From contig CM043943.1 in NCBI GenBank assembly GCA_014529385.2, positions 152,407,592-152,471,591 of the forward strand: 64,000 nucleotides of DNA, in the 5' to 3' direction. This stretch comes from Adiantum capillus-veneris. Its lineage: Eukaryota > Streptophyta > Polypodiopsida > Polypodiales > Pteridaceae. The first letter of the stretch is position 1; each line of letters opens with the position of its first letter. Of this stretch, positions 21,317 to 32,932 are shown piece by piece. The position numbers and the translations under genes are program-made. Under the pieces are notes generated by a model. The model ran no database searches, was not told where the DNA came from, and saw nothing but the letters and a program-made list of their open reading frames with translations.

Positions 21317-22483
21317 CCTAGAGCTACCGATCAAGCTCTCCAACCTCCACTTACTTTGATCCTCATCACTCAAGTGATGGAGGGTAGGTAGGATTAGTAC
21401 GATAGGAGTGTTTTTTTTTTAGAGTCTAGTGATTAGCAAAGTTCTTTTTTCCCACTGATGTGCCTCTGGAAGATGGATGTTTGGTGGTGACTATTGTGCA
21501 GTTTGTGACTACATAAGGATGCCTTCAAAGGACAACGACAATGCATGTTTACATGTTACAACGGATGTTCTCCATTATATCAGGTGTACTACTTCCTTTT
21601 ATCTATGCTTTCCACAGTTACATGTTTGCATCTTGTCATTTGAGTTTCTAACAATGCATAAAATTTATGAAGTTGTGACATTACCAATTTAGATGCTATA
21701 ATTTTTCCAAACTTCTAGTACTTTGTTGTTCTCTTTGAGTTTGGTCTATTAGTTGGCTTTAAGTAGATATCAGGACCTTAGGCTAAACTAGGCCACTTAA
21801 TTGTTGCTGACTTTAATTCCTAAATAGTCTATTAATTGTAGTAACTTTAGTAATGTTTTATGCTATGAGGATATAGTTCTCTCTAGCTTATTCTACCTAA
21901 ATGTGACTTGTGTTGTGGAAGTTTATGTGTTAAGCTGGTATTTGAGACCTCGAATCTCCTAGCTAATGGTATTTGAGACCTCAAGTCTCCCAGCTACTTG
22001 TAGCAACTATGACAACAACAAAAAAGACAAAAAAAAGAGAAAAGAGAAAGCAAATAGCACAAACTTCCTTGTATTTTATGTTGATCACACTTAAGTGGTA
22101 TAAGTGACAAGATCACTAGTCTTTAGACCCCGACGAGCATTCCTTGGGTTAACTACTCTTTAGTTGACATTTTTTAATTAACGTTGGTCAATCTAGTACT
22201 TACTTTAGCCCTAGCTCTTGTGTACTTCTCTTAGAGTCAACCTAATAGACCTTAACTCAATTGCATTTAAATCAGGTACTACTATGCTTGTTCTAGTTGG
22301 GAACGTTAAAATTCATGATTTTTTTTTTCATTTCGTAGAATATCATGTATGCATCTCACTTATTGCACGCGTGCATATGCTACCTTTGAGCTTTCACAAT
22401 GTTGTTTTTCTTCTGCTACTACAGGTACTCCTATTATGGATTCCAATGCTGCACTGTTATATTCTGAGGGCAGAATCTACGTC
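21317..22483 (+). other. E2 3' non-coding region
   Basis: Non-coding, with homology to E3 just after the accessory ORF (the GATCCTCATCACT block and about 100 bp beyond), then diverged AT-rich sequence. Short ORFs here (21477-21692, 22218-22502) look like chance frames. A TACTACAG acceptor-like site near 22421 resembles TTTTGCAG at the same position in E3. Confidence 0.5.
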
Positions 22484-22494
22484 AAGAAGGGGGG
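22484..22494 (+). other. E2 polypurine tract
   Basis: AAGAAGGGGGG followed by CA and the LTR start TGTTAG. Same arrangement as E3 40695-40707. Confidence 0.85.
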
Positions 22495-22496
22495 CA

Positions 22497-22741
22497 TGTT
22501 AGCCACCGATGTCCACTTCTAGAAGTCATGGGCCGGGATTGTCGGTCCAATAGGAAAAGGGTAAGAGTGATCACCGACGCACTCTAACTGGAATATTCAA
22601 GGGTTAGTTGGCTAAGCATCGGAGCCCAAGTGTGAATGGGCAAGCTTATATAAAAGTCACCTAAACCTAAAAATCACTCATTCTCTCATTTGTGCAATTG
22701 AAGAGTGCTCTTGCTCCATCTCCATCTTTTTTTTCATCTCC

Positions 22742-22797
<56 letters not shown>

Positions 22798-22799
22798 AT

Positions 22800-22870
<71 letters not shown>

Positions 22871-23108
22871 CATGTGTGATCAAGCATTGCGATGGCACGG
22901 TGGCGGCAAGGCAGTTGAGTGTGGCACGGCGATAGCTCCCTCTTCTTTGTGGCAAGGAATCCATGAAGGCGAGCGTAGGGCGGTGAGTGACACGCCCTTG
23001 CTCTCTTGAGCTTGTTAGATTAGTCTGGTTGTGTGCTTGCAGCCATTTGTGGCTTGCACACAGTGTACGGCAAGTCCCTTGCTTTAACACATGCAACAGA
23101 TGTGCACA
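22497..23108 (+). repeat. E2 3' LTR, 612 bp
   Basis: It starts TGTTAGCC, ends GTGCACA, and aligns along its length with the E3 LTRs (shared 'gtgcaattgaagagtgctcttgc'-type blocks around 22690). A TATA box (TATATAAAAG) lies at 22647-22656. A long (GT)n tract at about 22743-22797 and a (GA)n tract at about 22800-22868 are much expanded relative to the E3 copies. The tracts cause spurious ORFs on both strands. Confidence 0.9.
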
Positions 23109-23575
23109 GCGGCGGACGAATGAAGCTTCTAGGAGTAGTAACCAATGAGTTACCAGAGTAATTGACAATGTATAGTCAGTCATACACCAGTCTAAAAGCC
23201 TATACATAGGACCCATTACTCATTTTTTATAGACTTTGTCTCTCTAGAATCTTTAATAGTCTACATCCTGAGCTATTTGTGCTCTTGTAATCATTTTGGT
23301 GTGCTCTCTCTCTTATATAATTACAAATCTAGCTCTTGGGATATTGAATACTCTCCAGTGCACTCTGCATATCTGAAATACAATCCCAGTTCCAATTTCA
23401 TTAACAGTATCTCATCTTTCAGCTCCAGTGTTTCATCTTTCAGTTCTAGTGTTTCTTCTTTTAGTTATAGTGTTACCAACCTGGAATAGTTGTCTGAACA
23501 CATCCCAATCATTTCATTTTGGAAATCATGGTGGTTTGAACTAAGTAGCTCTAAGACAGGCGAACTATCTCCTAG
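23109..23575 (+). repeat. E4 LTR 3' portion
   Basis: Contains TATATAA-like sequence at about 23312 and three near-copies of a CATCTTTCAG[CT]TCCAGTGTTT-like pyrimidine-rich unit at about 23410-23470. A 30-bp stretch starting ACCAACCTGGAATAG (23474) recurs at 61159, suggesting another relative of this LTR right of E7. Confidence 0.5.
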
Positions 23576-23576
23576 C

Positions 23577-23589
23577 TGGTATTAGAGTT
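23577..23589 (+). other. E4 primer-binding site, degenerate iMet type
   Basis: TGGTATTAGAGTT equals the usual TGGTATCAGAGCT with two C-to-T changes, the same decay seen in the E1 and E7 stops. Confidence 0.65.
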
Positions 23590-24878
23590 ATTTTATGTCT
23601 ACAGTTCCATCCAAAACAAGCACTAGAGATCATCGATGAGCAGCTTTGCTTTATGAAAAATCAAGAGAGGGTTGCTACAATTCCACATGAGACTAAAGTA
23701 GGCTTTGAAACTGATCCGTATCCTAGGAATGAAATTGAGGTTGCTCCAAGAGGGGGTACTGCTAATGAATCAAGGGATTTGCAGCATTCCAATCATTCTA
23801 GGCGTCAAAGAGCTAAAGGCTACTAGATGGAATAAGACTCAAGGGTCCCAAAGTCAAAAGTAGACTGATGAGAGTGATAGGAGTTGAAAAACTTATCACT
23901 CACTACACAAGGGAACCAAGAAACAATAGAAGAGACAGTGTCAGAGATGGAAATCAAGGATTGTGAGGCTGACATTGATTAGTACGACAAGAGAAAGCAA
24001 TGCAAGAAGAAACCATTATATAGAACCAGAATCAGCAAGACCAAGGGACATTCTACTAATATAGAAATTTTATATCCTATATTCAAAGGGGGAAATAAGG
24101 ATGACCTTGATGTTCAAAGGGGGAAGAAGGATGACCCCGATGTTCACATACAAGCCTTTGAGTAGTATGCATAACTGAAGGACATCGACGAGGATGAATG
24201 GGGGAAATATTTTCCTCAAACATTGAAGGATGCATCTAGGAAATGGTATTACCATTACCCAACCTACAGACTTAGATTGTATCACAAGCTCATTAAAGCC
24301 TCAAACTAGAATACTCAAACAATAGGGGAGATGAAGACATTTGTGTGAGCTGGATAAGATCAAGCAAGGAAAGTTGTCGGTTAGAAGCTATGTAGAAAAG
24401 ATAAAACAACTAACTAGACAACTGCAAGAACCTCCCTTAGGGAGAAGGATGAGAGCTTGGTTCTTGAATGGCTTTAAGAGTAGGAAGTTGCGGGAGTAAG
24501 ATGTGTCAACACCAACAAGGAAATTCAATGGCCTGGTATAGAGAGCATTGAAGTTTAAACAACAATCAGAAAATGAAAAGGGGCATAGAAGAAGGAAGTC
24601 CAGTGACAATCATCTATTGAAGAAAGTTCAAAATCCAAATCCAGCTCTAATACTTTTGAAAGTGAACTAGAGGACAACAGAAAAGCTCAAAAGGGTCTTG
24701 GACCAAGAAAATTAAAAAAATATATAAGCAAATTATTGAGATAGCCAAAACAAGAACCTCAATAAGGAAAATACAAATACGGTGTTCTAAATGCAAATCA
24801 AAGGACCACATGTCAAATGATTGTTTCCAATGCACATATTGCAAGGCATTTGGTCATGTCTAGAACAATTGTGGAATT
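23590..24878 (+). pseudogene. gag: E4 gag region
   Basis: Heavily broken. A gag-like helix stretch is readable at about 24345-24495 (ELDKIKQGKLSVRSYVEKIK, then RMRAWFLNGF). Two zinc knuckles can be read at about 24775-24870 across stops (CSKCKSKDHMSNDC and CTYCKAFGHV..NNC). The N-terminal part cannot be translated for more than a few dozen codons in one frame. Confidence 0.55.
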
Positions 24879-25417
24879 ATGATTCATCACTTCAAAAAGG
24901 AAAAGGACCTATCAATGATTGCCCTCACGAATCCAAAAGCACCCAAGGTAGATGTAGCTAGAGAAAATGAATCCACTACAAGCACTGGAGGGGATAGGGG
25001 ATGCTACCAGAATGGAACTAGAAGAGGTAGAGGCAGGGGAGATTTCTCTAAAAGAAACATGAGCTACTATACTTGTGGCAAGTATGGCCACTTTGCAACT
25101 CAATGTCGAGATATATTGAAGCCAGAGGTAGCTAACCGAAAACGACCAAAGCCAATACCTAACCTATCAATGATTTCCCTCACAAATCCAGAAGCACCCA
25201 AGGTAGATGTAACTAGAGAAAATGAAGCCACTACAAGCACTAGAGGTGGTAGGGGATGCTACCAGAATGGAACTAGAGAAGGTAGAGATGGGGGAGATTT
25301 CTCTAGAAGAAACATGAGCTGCTATACTTGTGGCAAGTATGGCCACTTTGTAGTCAATGTCCAGATATCTCTAAGCCAGAGATAACTGACCATAAACCGT
25401 CAGAGCCATACCTATAA
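24879..25417 (+). pseudogene. E4 duplicated zinc-knuckle block
   Basis: A 255-bp unit (24909-25163) is directly repeated (25164 to about 25417) in frame. Each encodes a LTNP[KE]APKVDV segment, a Gly/Arg-rich RGRGRGDF-like stretch and a CCHC knuckle (CGKYGHF core; complete in unit 1 as CX2CX4HX4C, last Cys lost in unit 2 through a small deletion). With the two upstream knuckles the ancestor may have had four. Gly/Arg boxes and knuckles point to RNA binding. Confidence 0.8.
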
Positions 25418-25998
25418 GAGAGGTCACAAGGAGAAAAAGAGTAGTAATTGAAGAAATCCCTACTAAAGAAGATAGCCAAATTGTTGAGGCCAAAAAGTGG
25501 GAACAACAGAGGAAAATGTGGAAAGCTAAGGGTAAAGAAAAGATAGTAGACAAATGGAGGGATCTTGCAACAAAAATCACTAAAAATCTATCAAGGAAGC
25601 TGCTAGAACAACCAAAAATTCCAGAAGCTCAGACCATTCACAAAATACCACCTTAATCTTCAAAAAAAAACGGAGATGGAAGTAGGTGGACTAGGTGAGT
25701 CTATGATTGTTGCTACAGTTTAGAGCCTGGGAGAAGAATCAAGGCAAGTTAGAGTAGACTTGATCAAGGCTAGACATACTAGCTTGCGAAAGAATCAAGT
25801 GGATTCGTCACGGAGCCATCTAGCAAAACTGCAAGCAAACCAATAGAATGGAACTATGAATATTCTCAGGAGGAGAAGTCTTTTGGTTCGGACAGCGGGA
25901 GCTCGGGCAATGACCAAGATGAGATATATATTAAGGTTTTTAATCGAATTCAAAAATTAACTGTAGATTTGGATGCCATTTGATGCACATCGCTTGAG
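25418..25998 (+). pseudogene. E4 gag-protease linker
   Basis: Lys/Glu-rich with many stops, no domain seen. Continuous in position between the zinc-knuckle block and the retropepsin. Confidence 0.4.
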
Positions 25999-26440
25999 GT
26001 GGCTAAAATTATCAAACAGAAAAGGAAAGCTGAAGTAGAGTCCAAAACAATGGATTTGGAAACCATCAAAGATGATGAGGTTCCAATAATCCAAATCGAC
26101 TATAAGCTCAGGAAACAATGCAAACCATTATCTAGTGTTATCATGGATGGAGGAGAGGGAGTAAATATTCTTCACAAGCATTTTCGCCAAAAGCTGGGAA
26201 TAGTTGAGATGAAGCCAGCTCCATTCAGAATAAGAGTGGTGGATCATAGGGTGGTCCAAGCCACTGGTCTCATTGAAAATATGCAGATAACAGTGGGAAA
26301 AGAGAAATTTAAAACCAATTTCTTAGTGTTGGATGTGCAGGGGGCCTATGGAATGCTGTTGGGAAGACCATGTCTTAGAGTTGTTGGGGCTATACATGAT
26401 TATGCAAACTAGACATTGACTTTTCAAGGCTCTAGCAGGA
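25999..26440 (+). pseudogene. E4 retropepsin
   Basis: Open for 137 codons. The active site reads VIMDGGEGVNIL (D-G-G in place of D-[ST]-G, common in plant Ty3 Tat-type proteases). The flap region and FLVLDVQGAYGMLLGRPCLR, the C-terminal LLGR motif, follow. The ORF ends at a TAG (26410-26412), after which TLTFQG continues the fold's last strand. Confidence 0.8.
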
Positions 26441-27290
26441 GAATCCAGATCAGGATAGATAACACCTGATCATGGAGAAAGGCATTAAGACCAAAAGAAC
26501 TGTGGAAGAAGTATGGTACAAAGGAGATTGAGAGGATGTTAGCCTCCATGAATATCTTTCCTTTAGCAAATTTTGACCTTAGTGTGGTGTTGATGGACAA
26601 ACAACAAGCTAAACGACAGAAACAACAATGCCCATAACAATTTATTGAAAAAAACGCTGGAGAGAGATCAATTCAAATAGATGGTCAAAAATCAAACCAA
26701 AAAAGCTTAATGAAAAGGTAGAAACCATTTTAGTGGATCATTTAGAGGCACATGAATAAATTCTAGTAAAACTACAACAGGATCTTCAGAATGATCGCTT
26801 GGAGGTTGTTAACCCATTCAATGATTATGTTGTGGGCATTTGGATAGATAAGGAAGTTGAATCATTGGCTAAGAGAAAGGGAGGTGGGCCAAATTGGTTG
26901 TTTCCAGACGATCAAGAATTAGAAGCATGAAATCTTGACTCAAAAGAGGAATACAGAATGATTAAAATCAAAAAACATCTGAAGCCAAAAATCAAGAAAA
27001 AAGCCAAGACACTGTTCTAGAAGTATAAATGCGTATTTGCTTGGGAACATACAGATCTGAAGGGAGTAGATCTAGAAGTATTCCAACACCACATACCACT
27101 GAAACATGATGCCAGACTAGTAAGACTACAGAGATATAGAATGAACCCTAATTATGCAAAGAAGGTCAAGAAAGAGATTGATAATGTGCTTTAGGTTGGA
27201 TTCATTACAAAGGTAGCAAGCAACAACTAGTTATTTCCAATAGATACTGTCCTTTATCCTTGCAAACTCCATGGAGCTTCAAAAAACTTA
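26441..27290 (+). pseudogene. pol: E4 linker and N-terminal reverse transcriptase
   Basis: From about 27010 the RT finger start is recognisable: KYKCVFAWEHTDLKGVD, QHHIPLKHDARL, RYRMNPNYAKKVKKEID, then VGFITKVA. Stops sit at about 27018, 27192 and 27229. This is homologous to E1 RT 843-640. The reading ends before the palm, where an LTR begins at 27291. Confidence 0.75.
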
Positions 27291-28285
27291 TGCTAACACA
27301 CTTTTTGATGCAGACAAACTGGGCCCGAACCTAGCCCCCAGCAAAACTTCAAAGCCTTGTATCTTGATATCTGTGACTCAAATTGTCAAGCTAAAAGACA
27401 AACAGGCTCCATAATTAGAATGTGGTATGGGTGTTTGACCTCACTCCTATCTTATTGCAGATGTAGCGGGAACCACAAATAAATTGTCAATCCATGGGAC
27501 GAAGCTGACTCGTCTAGTGCATAGAGGCTACAAGAGGTTTTTAATCTCTTGGCAAACAACAAACAACTCGCATCTAAATCAAGCTACAGTCAAATGACTG
27601 AAATCACCAAAAGACAATTGCTCATCGGCAAACAAATCACATCCTTTACAGCATCAAACGACATCCAAACGTCACAAAACTTCTAGGACATGTTTATAAG
27701 ACCTAAACACACATGTTTATGGTCTCAAATCTAACTTTAGGTCAAGTGAAAAAACCGCGATTATTAACAGCAGTGCTTAGCAATGATGCCCCAATACCCC
27801 GCCTATACTTAGTTTTTTATTTTAAAGCTTAAATTCCTACATATGATGAGATTAGGCCGCGGGTCGGCGACGCCAAAAGCTATGAAATATCATGAAATGC
27901 TTACGTAAATACATAGAGCTCTTATGTGCGGTTGCAATGCAATAGATGCTACTGCAATGTGCCAACCAGGAAGGGAGTAGGAAGCGCAAGAAGGAGAGAA
28001 GTGAGCACCGTTAGCGCACATTGTGTTTCTATTATCCAAAACTTAATAATAACTTTACAAAATTGGCTTTTATACCTTAGCCAAGGTTTTGGTGGTCAAA
28101 ACTAATAATCTGGGATCTCTAACTAAAGACAGGTTGATACAATCTGAAAGCTTGTAGCCCCGGCTCATCAATTACAAAGTTTATGCAGAAAATAGGAGTT
28201 ACAATATTCTTGATTCACCAACATGATAAATGTTTTTACAATGAGAGCTCCAAAAAATGGTATCCGAGTTAGCTTGCTTCTAACA
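27291..28285 (-). repeat. E5 3' LTR (putative), about 995 bp
   Basis: On the minus strand it starts TGTTAGAAGC right after a polypurine tract and ends GTGTTAGCA at the break in E4 RT. There is no second copy in the window, so the boundaries rest on the PPT, the TG/CA ends and the broken E4 homology. The sequence between holds no gene. A stretch of CAAAC/GTTTG-rich, moderately AT-rich DNA is all I see. Confidence 0.5.
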
Positions 28286-28299
28286 TTCCCCCCCTCCTC
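28286..28299 (-). other. E5 polypurine tract
   Basis: The minus strand reads GAGGAGGGGGGGAA, directly before TGTTAG. An ORF ends inside it (...GGGEC), as is usual in compact retroelements. Confidence 0.6.
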
Positions 28300-31200
28300 G
28301 CGTGTGGTCATCCCTTGACACAGCTTTATGGGCTGAAATAATCTTCAGGTAGACGGCTGGCGAGGCAGTCTTTAAGTGCATGTAAATGATTGATCTTTCT
28401 TTGTCTAGAACCTGCAAAAATTGCATGGTGACCCTGTTTTTTAGCTCAATGGCTGAGTAGCCAACAAATCTGGAGGTTAGGTTGCTGATTATTGGCCCAA
28501 AAGTCTTCGTTCTCCAAGTGAAGAACCCTATATAGAACGCTTCCTCACACGCCAACATATTCTGAGATGGTAAGAACATGCATCAGGCGTAGAAGCCATA
28601 AAGGACTTCTTCGGAAGATTGGCCGCTTAGGTGGTATAACAAAGACCCTTATTGCGCTCGAGGAATGACATCCACGATGCTCTTGCTTGCTCTAGCTCAT
28701 GAAAAGCTTCAATGCATGTGAGCAGCATTCGATAAATTTTGTAGAGCATAGCACATGAGAGATCAGGGAGACTTTTGAAGAATGTCATGGCGCTCATTAG
28801 GTTTTTCACCATGTATTTCTCTGTCGATGTTCCTTTTTCTAGAGCTGGCAATCTCGGATAATTCAGCCATGTAGGCCGCTTCTTTGTTATTGCTTCATGT
28901 GCTTGCCATGTCCTTACCCTTGGTACATGACAAAAGGTCGGGTTTTTCTGAAGTGTTGCAGGTGCTCTTGTGAACAAAATCAAGTATTTGTAATTCTTGT
29001 TCAACCAGCTCTTTCTCCACTTGGGGTGGACTTCCTCTACGCCTTTTGCCTGCATGTCTTTGTATAACCTTTCCTTAGCAGCTCTACCTTGATCAAGGAA
29101 TATAGTAGTGATTGTTGATGCCATTGTGGATTGATTTGGTTGGGAGTGAGTTGAGTGACATTGACTTAATGGAGAACTCTCAACTCCCAATCCATCACTA
29201 CTTTATATTGTTCATCCGTCTCCTGGGCAACCTGCTCCTTAAGTGCATCTTCTTCAGCTTTAGACAAGTGGACCATTGGCACTTGATCAAAATCTGTTAG
29301 TGGTACCTGAAAGTCTTCTTCTTATCCTAGCCCTTCTCCCGACTGTGTTTCCATCTCAACAAAAGAGACTGAGGTAATTTCAATGTGTGGTTGCTTTGAT
29401 GTACCAGCTTCTTCTTGTATCTCTGGCTGACCGTCTCGCAGCAACTGATTAACTCGCTTGAGCTTTGCTATCTCTTTGAGCAGTTATTCTTCCCTTTGTA
29501 CTCACATCAATGCAAGGTCTCTTTGTTGTGACTGCTCTAGATTTAGCTCCAATTCTAAGATCCTTGTTCTTCTTTTCTAAAGCTTTTTATACTTCATATG
29601 TACCTTTGATCAAGGAAACTGTGGGGTTTTCCCTTATCCCTCGTAAGAAGGTTGCCTGATTGTTGATCCTTTGCTCTGAGTATTGCAATGAAGCATTCGC
29701 TACGTCGAGCTGCACTTGGATCTTTTGTACTGATAGAGTTGTAGTTAAGAGTTCATTGGTAACCTCTATCAATTTTTCGTCTTTGGTCTTGCAGGCATTT
29801 GATAACTTTATGAGAAGTTCACCCAGTTCCTTCATCTCCTTTTGTTGCTTCTTTTTGGCTAGCTAGTGTTGTTCAGCTTCAGCTCTCAGCTCTTGGATTT
29901 GTCTTTGCAGATCAGTAATGACAGCCATTATGTCCTCTATCCCTCCTTGTAGAGCATCGATGACCATCTCTAGCTCTCTAGCCTTACCATTGCGGCTAAG
30001 TGTTGCTATTCGCATTTTATCTTTCATCTCCTGTATCTGCTTGGCATATTCGTTTACATGTAAAATAACTTCAGCATTTTTTTTCTAGTCTTCTTGCTTT
30101 GTGAGCTACCTAGATGTTTAAGCAATCTCTATGTGTGGCACTTTGGGTGGGGTTGTGGCAGCTGTTTGTGGTAACAACAAGCATTCTATCTCTCCTTGAG
30201 GCTGTGTCATTGCTTCGGCTGCTTTGTATTCTTGAGGCTTCGTGGATGCCTTGCTCGTTTCCTATTGGGTGGTTGTAGACGGGGTGGCCTTTGTTTCTTG
30301 TGCCTTAGGTTGCTCAAAATTGGTAGTCTCTTGTGGTTCATGACTTGCTGCCTTTTGCGGTGCAGGCCCCTTTTCTTTGGCTTGCTTTCCCTCAGTGGGT
30401 CTAAGTGTTGGTGAAGGTGGAGGGCTTGGCATGGGGTGCTATGCATGTTCTGTTGTGGGTGAGGCACGCTTAGGAGACGTCTCTTCTTGGTCATGTTGTG
30501 TCTCTCCTTGTTCTATTGCCTCTACCTGTCTTTCTTGCTCTACTACCTCTTCTCTTGCTTTTCTCTCAACCTCTTGAGCTTCTTTTAGGGTGAGGGCTTC
30601 TGCCTCTGCATACATTCTTTCCAAAAAATCAGTGGGGTCCTCTTCCTCTTTCCTTGCAGGGTTCTTTGTTCTAGGTCCCTTTATCTCTTTAGGAAACCAC
30701 TTTTCCGGGTCCTCTCCTGTGCTTGGCGGCTTCTTTTGTAAGTGTGCTTCTCTCTTTCAAACCTTGCTTTTTTTGTTGAGGCTCTTCTTGGTGTGCAGCC
30801 ACTACTTTTCTCTTCATCTCTTCTATTATGGCTCACCTTTCCTCGTTGTCTGAGCTTTTGCGGCTATGTATTTTAGGAGAGCTCTTTGCAGATTCTTCAT
30901 CGGATTTGTAAACTCTTTTTGTCGACCTTGTGGTTCTTGGAGATGGTTGTGCTAAAACAATCCATGTGTTTTGATCTGGGGCAGGCTGCAAATTGTTTGC
31001 CATGCCGATAGCATGGTATGCTATTCTTGTTAGTACCTTAGGTGCACTCAGATACGTGATCTTACCCTCCTTCTTGGTACACTTCAGCGTGGATAGCACA
31101 TACTGCACGTGATCAATGGGTTGCCTGGTTGTCGACTCCAATACTTGTGTGAATGTAGTCACAACTGCATGATTAGGTGTTGTGTACCTTGGCGGTCTCT

Positions 31201-31763
31201 TTGCTAGAAAATGAAAGTGTTGGTGATACAACCGTGCTGGTTCTTCCACCTATTTCTGGATGAGGTCAGCAAAGGTTGCCGCAACTATCTCCTTGGTGAA
31301 GGTACCTGCTATCTTTCTGTCTCGAGCCCTCATCATCATCCCTTCTATTGGCAACTTGAGAGCCTCGGCCAGTATTTCTTTCGTAATTACCACTTCTACC
31401 TTCTGCCCTTGTTGGTCAGTAATCTGGGTTTTTCCATCTTCCTTAACTGTAGACAAGAGCTCACCACACAGTTCCTAGTCATAGAAATCCTCGAGGCCGA
31501 GCCTTTTGTTAGCTTCTTTTGTGCCGGGCTTTGCCGCGACATCATAGATTTCTTTTCGCAACAGCTATAGTTCAACCTAGTGTCCTTTTTCACTTTTAAA
31601 CCTACCTGTGAAAACTGTGGTGTTGTTTTCTTCAAGGCTGTTCTCTGGATAGATATGTTGCTTTGGACGTCTTTACTAAACTGGGGTCCAGTTGGTATGG
31701 TGGCAACTTTTGTAGCTTCTCCTTTTGAGAGACCCTCTTCTTGGCCTTTTTTGTAGCTTGCAT
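28300..31763 (-). pseudogene. E5 large unrecognised ORF, decayed
   Basis: Reads from ATG 31763 to about 28280 with frameshifts and stops. N-terminal region (31763-30833): basic start (MQATKKAKKR), a LGLEDFYD block, ITDQQGQKVEVVITKEILAE, then a helical domain (LYHQHFHFLAKRPPRYTTPN). Middle (30830-29250): Lys/Glu/Pro/Gln-rich, low complexity. A coiled-coil-like segment (29835-29587, KLIEVTNELLTTTLSVQKIQ). C-terminal domain (29190-28300): KWRKSWLNKNYKYLILFTRA and a Leu-rich helical end. It has none of the RT, protease, integrase or CCHC motifs. Its place between a leader and a PPT makes it an element-encoded protein, perhaps a divergent gag-like or accessory product. Confidence 0.5.
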
Positions 31764-32336
31764 GGCTCTTGTTAAGTGAATAGAGTGCCAAAGTTAGAAA
31801 ATTTTGTAATTACCACTCTGAAATGCCCTTCAATCTAAATTGTTGACAAATTGATTCCAATTTGCTTCAAATCAATTTTTAAACATGCATAGATGCACCA
31901 ACTATATACATTGTGTATAGACCCAATCTATAAGCTGTCTGTGGAGTCAGAATCCAATTTTGGCATCTGCCAAAAACCTAGCTTTTCTACTCGGGACCCC
32001 CCTCGACCCCTGCCGAATGGTCAATTGTGGATATAGAAGTGTTGTATTATGTAGGGGCATGCTACAGTTCAAGTCTCGTTTGATTTGGTTGAGCTGACAC
32101 GCCGCTACGGTCAATTTTTGGTCGTTGGGCTTCGTGCATTGCTCTCATTCTAGGGTTTTTTCTTGGGGTTTAAACTAGCTACCGGTCGTACAGAACGGAT
32201 CATTGACAAGTATAGAACTTACCCCTCATGTCTCGTGTGAGACGGCACTGTAAACGGGCAAATGTGGACTCCAGAAAATGCACGCAAAGAAGGTCAAAAG
32301 CTCTCTCTCCAAAGGCGACAAGTGGGAATGAGGTGA
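31764..32336 (-). other. E5 5' flank/leader or LTR remnant, interrupted by E3
   Basis: Non-coding. Contains a near-palindrome with perfect 8-bp arms, TTTTGGCATCTGCCAAAA (about 31956-31973). The region continues beyond the E3 insertion at 41294, where the duplicated GGTGA resumes, so 31764-32336 and 41294-41902 were once contiguous. Confidence 0.5.
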
Positions 32337-32910
32337 TGTTAACCGTCACGGCACACGGACACCCATCACCTACGATGGACGCGTATTATGTATTTGGTAG
32401 AGTCAGGTACCGGGCTTGTCAGACCAATAGGGAAAGGTAGAGTGATCGCCGATGAGAGGCGCACTTTAACTTGGACATTCAAGGGATTAGTTGGTTAAGC
32501 ATGGGCGCCCAAGTGTGAATGGGGTGAGCTCCTATAAAAGCCAACTAAACCTAATTTTTACTCATTCTCTCATTTGTGCAATTGAAGAGTGCTCTTGCTC
32601 CATCTCCATCTTCTTCTTCTTCACCTCCTTGTGTGTGTGTGAGAGAGAGAGAGAGGGAGGGAGAGTGTGTGTGCGATCGAGCATTACGAAGGCACGACGA
32701 CGGCGAAGCAGTTGAGCACGGCACGACTGCAGCTTCTTCTTCATCGCGGCGAGGAATCCACCACGAAGGCGAGCGTAGAGCGGTGAGTGACACACCCTTT
32801 GTTTTCTTGAGCTTGCTAGTTTAGGCTTGTTGTGTGCTTGGAGCCGTTTGTGGCTCGCATACGGTGTATTGGCAAGTCCCTTGCTTCGACAGTGCGGCAA
32901 GGAGCGCACA
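32337..32910 (+). repeat. E3 5' LTR
   Basis: TGTTAACC...GCGCACA. TATA box TATAAAAG at 32533-32540. Short (TG)n/(GA)n tract at about 32631-32672. Nearly identical to 40708-41293. Confidence 0.95.
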
Positions 32911-32914
32911 TTTT

Positions 32915-32932
32915 TGGCGCCGCTGCCGGGGA
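32915..32932 (+). other. E3 primer-binding site, tRNA-Asp type with one mismatch
   Basis: TGGCGCCGCTGCCGGGGA differs from the exact tRNA-Asp complement in E1 and E7 at one base (C at 32923). Four Ts separate it from the LTR. Confidence 0.85.

Larger units (their letters stand above)
8700..23108 (+). mobile_element. E2: old non-autonomous gag-protease LTR element, split by insertions
   Basis: Plus-strand sequence homologous to E3 begins in the gag zinc knuckle at the E1 junction (8700) and runs to 10528. It resumes at about 18182 inside the same protease domain and continues to a 3' LTR ending at 23108. Only about 13 bp of protease sequence is missing at the break. No RT, RNase H or integrase occurs anywhere in it. 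Its 5' LTR and gag N-terminus should lie left of E1, outside the window. Coding parts carry many stops, so it is older than E3. Confidence 0.85.
23109..27290 (+). mobile_element. E4: decayed Ty3/gypsy element, 5' part
   Basis: LTR remnant (23109-23575), PBS (23577-23589), gag, zinc-knuckle block, retropepsin and N-terminal RT, all plus strand, then cut at about 27290 by the E5 LTR. E2's LTR end sits within E4's LTR at 23108, so E2 probably inserted there. Stops throughout: a fossil copy. RT palm, RNase H and integrase are not found to the right. Confidence 0.75.

Noticed and set aside
22667-23009. Several ORFs over the (GT)n/(GA)n tract
   Set aside because: They translate dinucleotide repeats in the E2 LTR (poly-HT, poly-SL, poly-RE, poly-CV); not genes.
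27291-28285. Continuation of E4 reverse transcriptase
   Set aside because: RT motifs stop at about 27250 in all frames; the sequence after 27291 begins with an LTR-like end and ends at a polypurine tract on the other strand.
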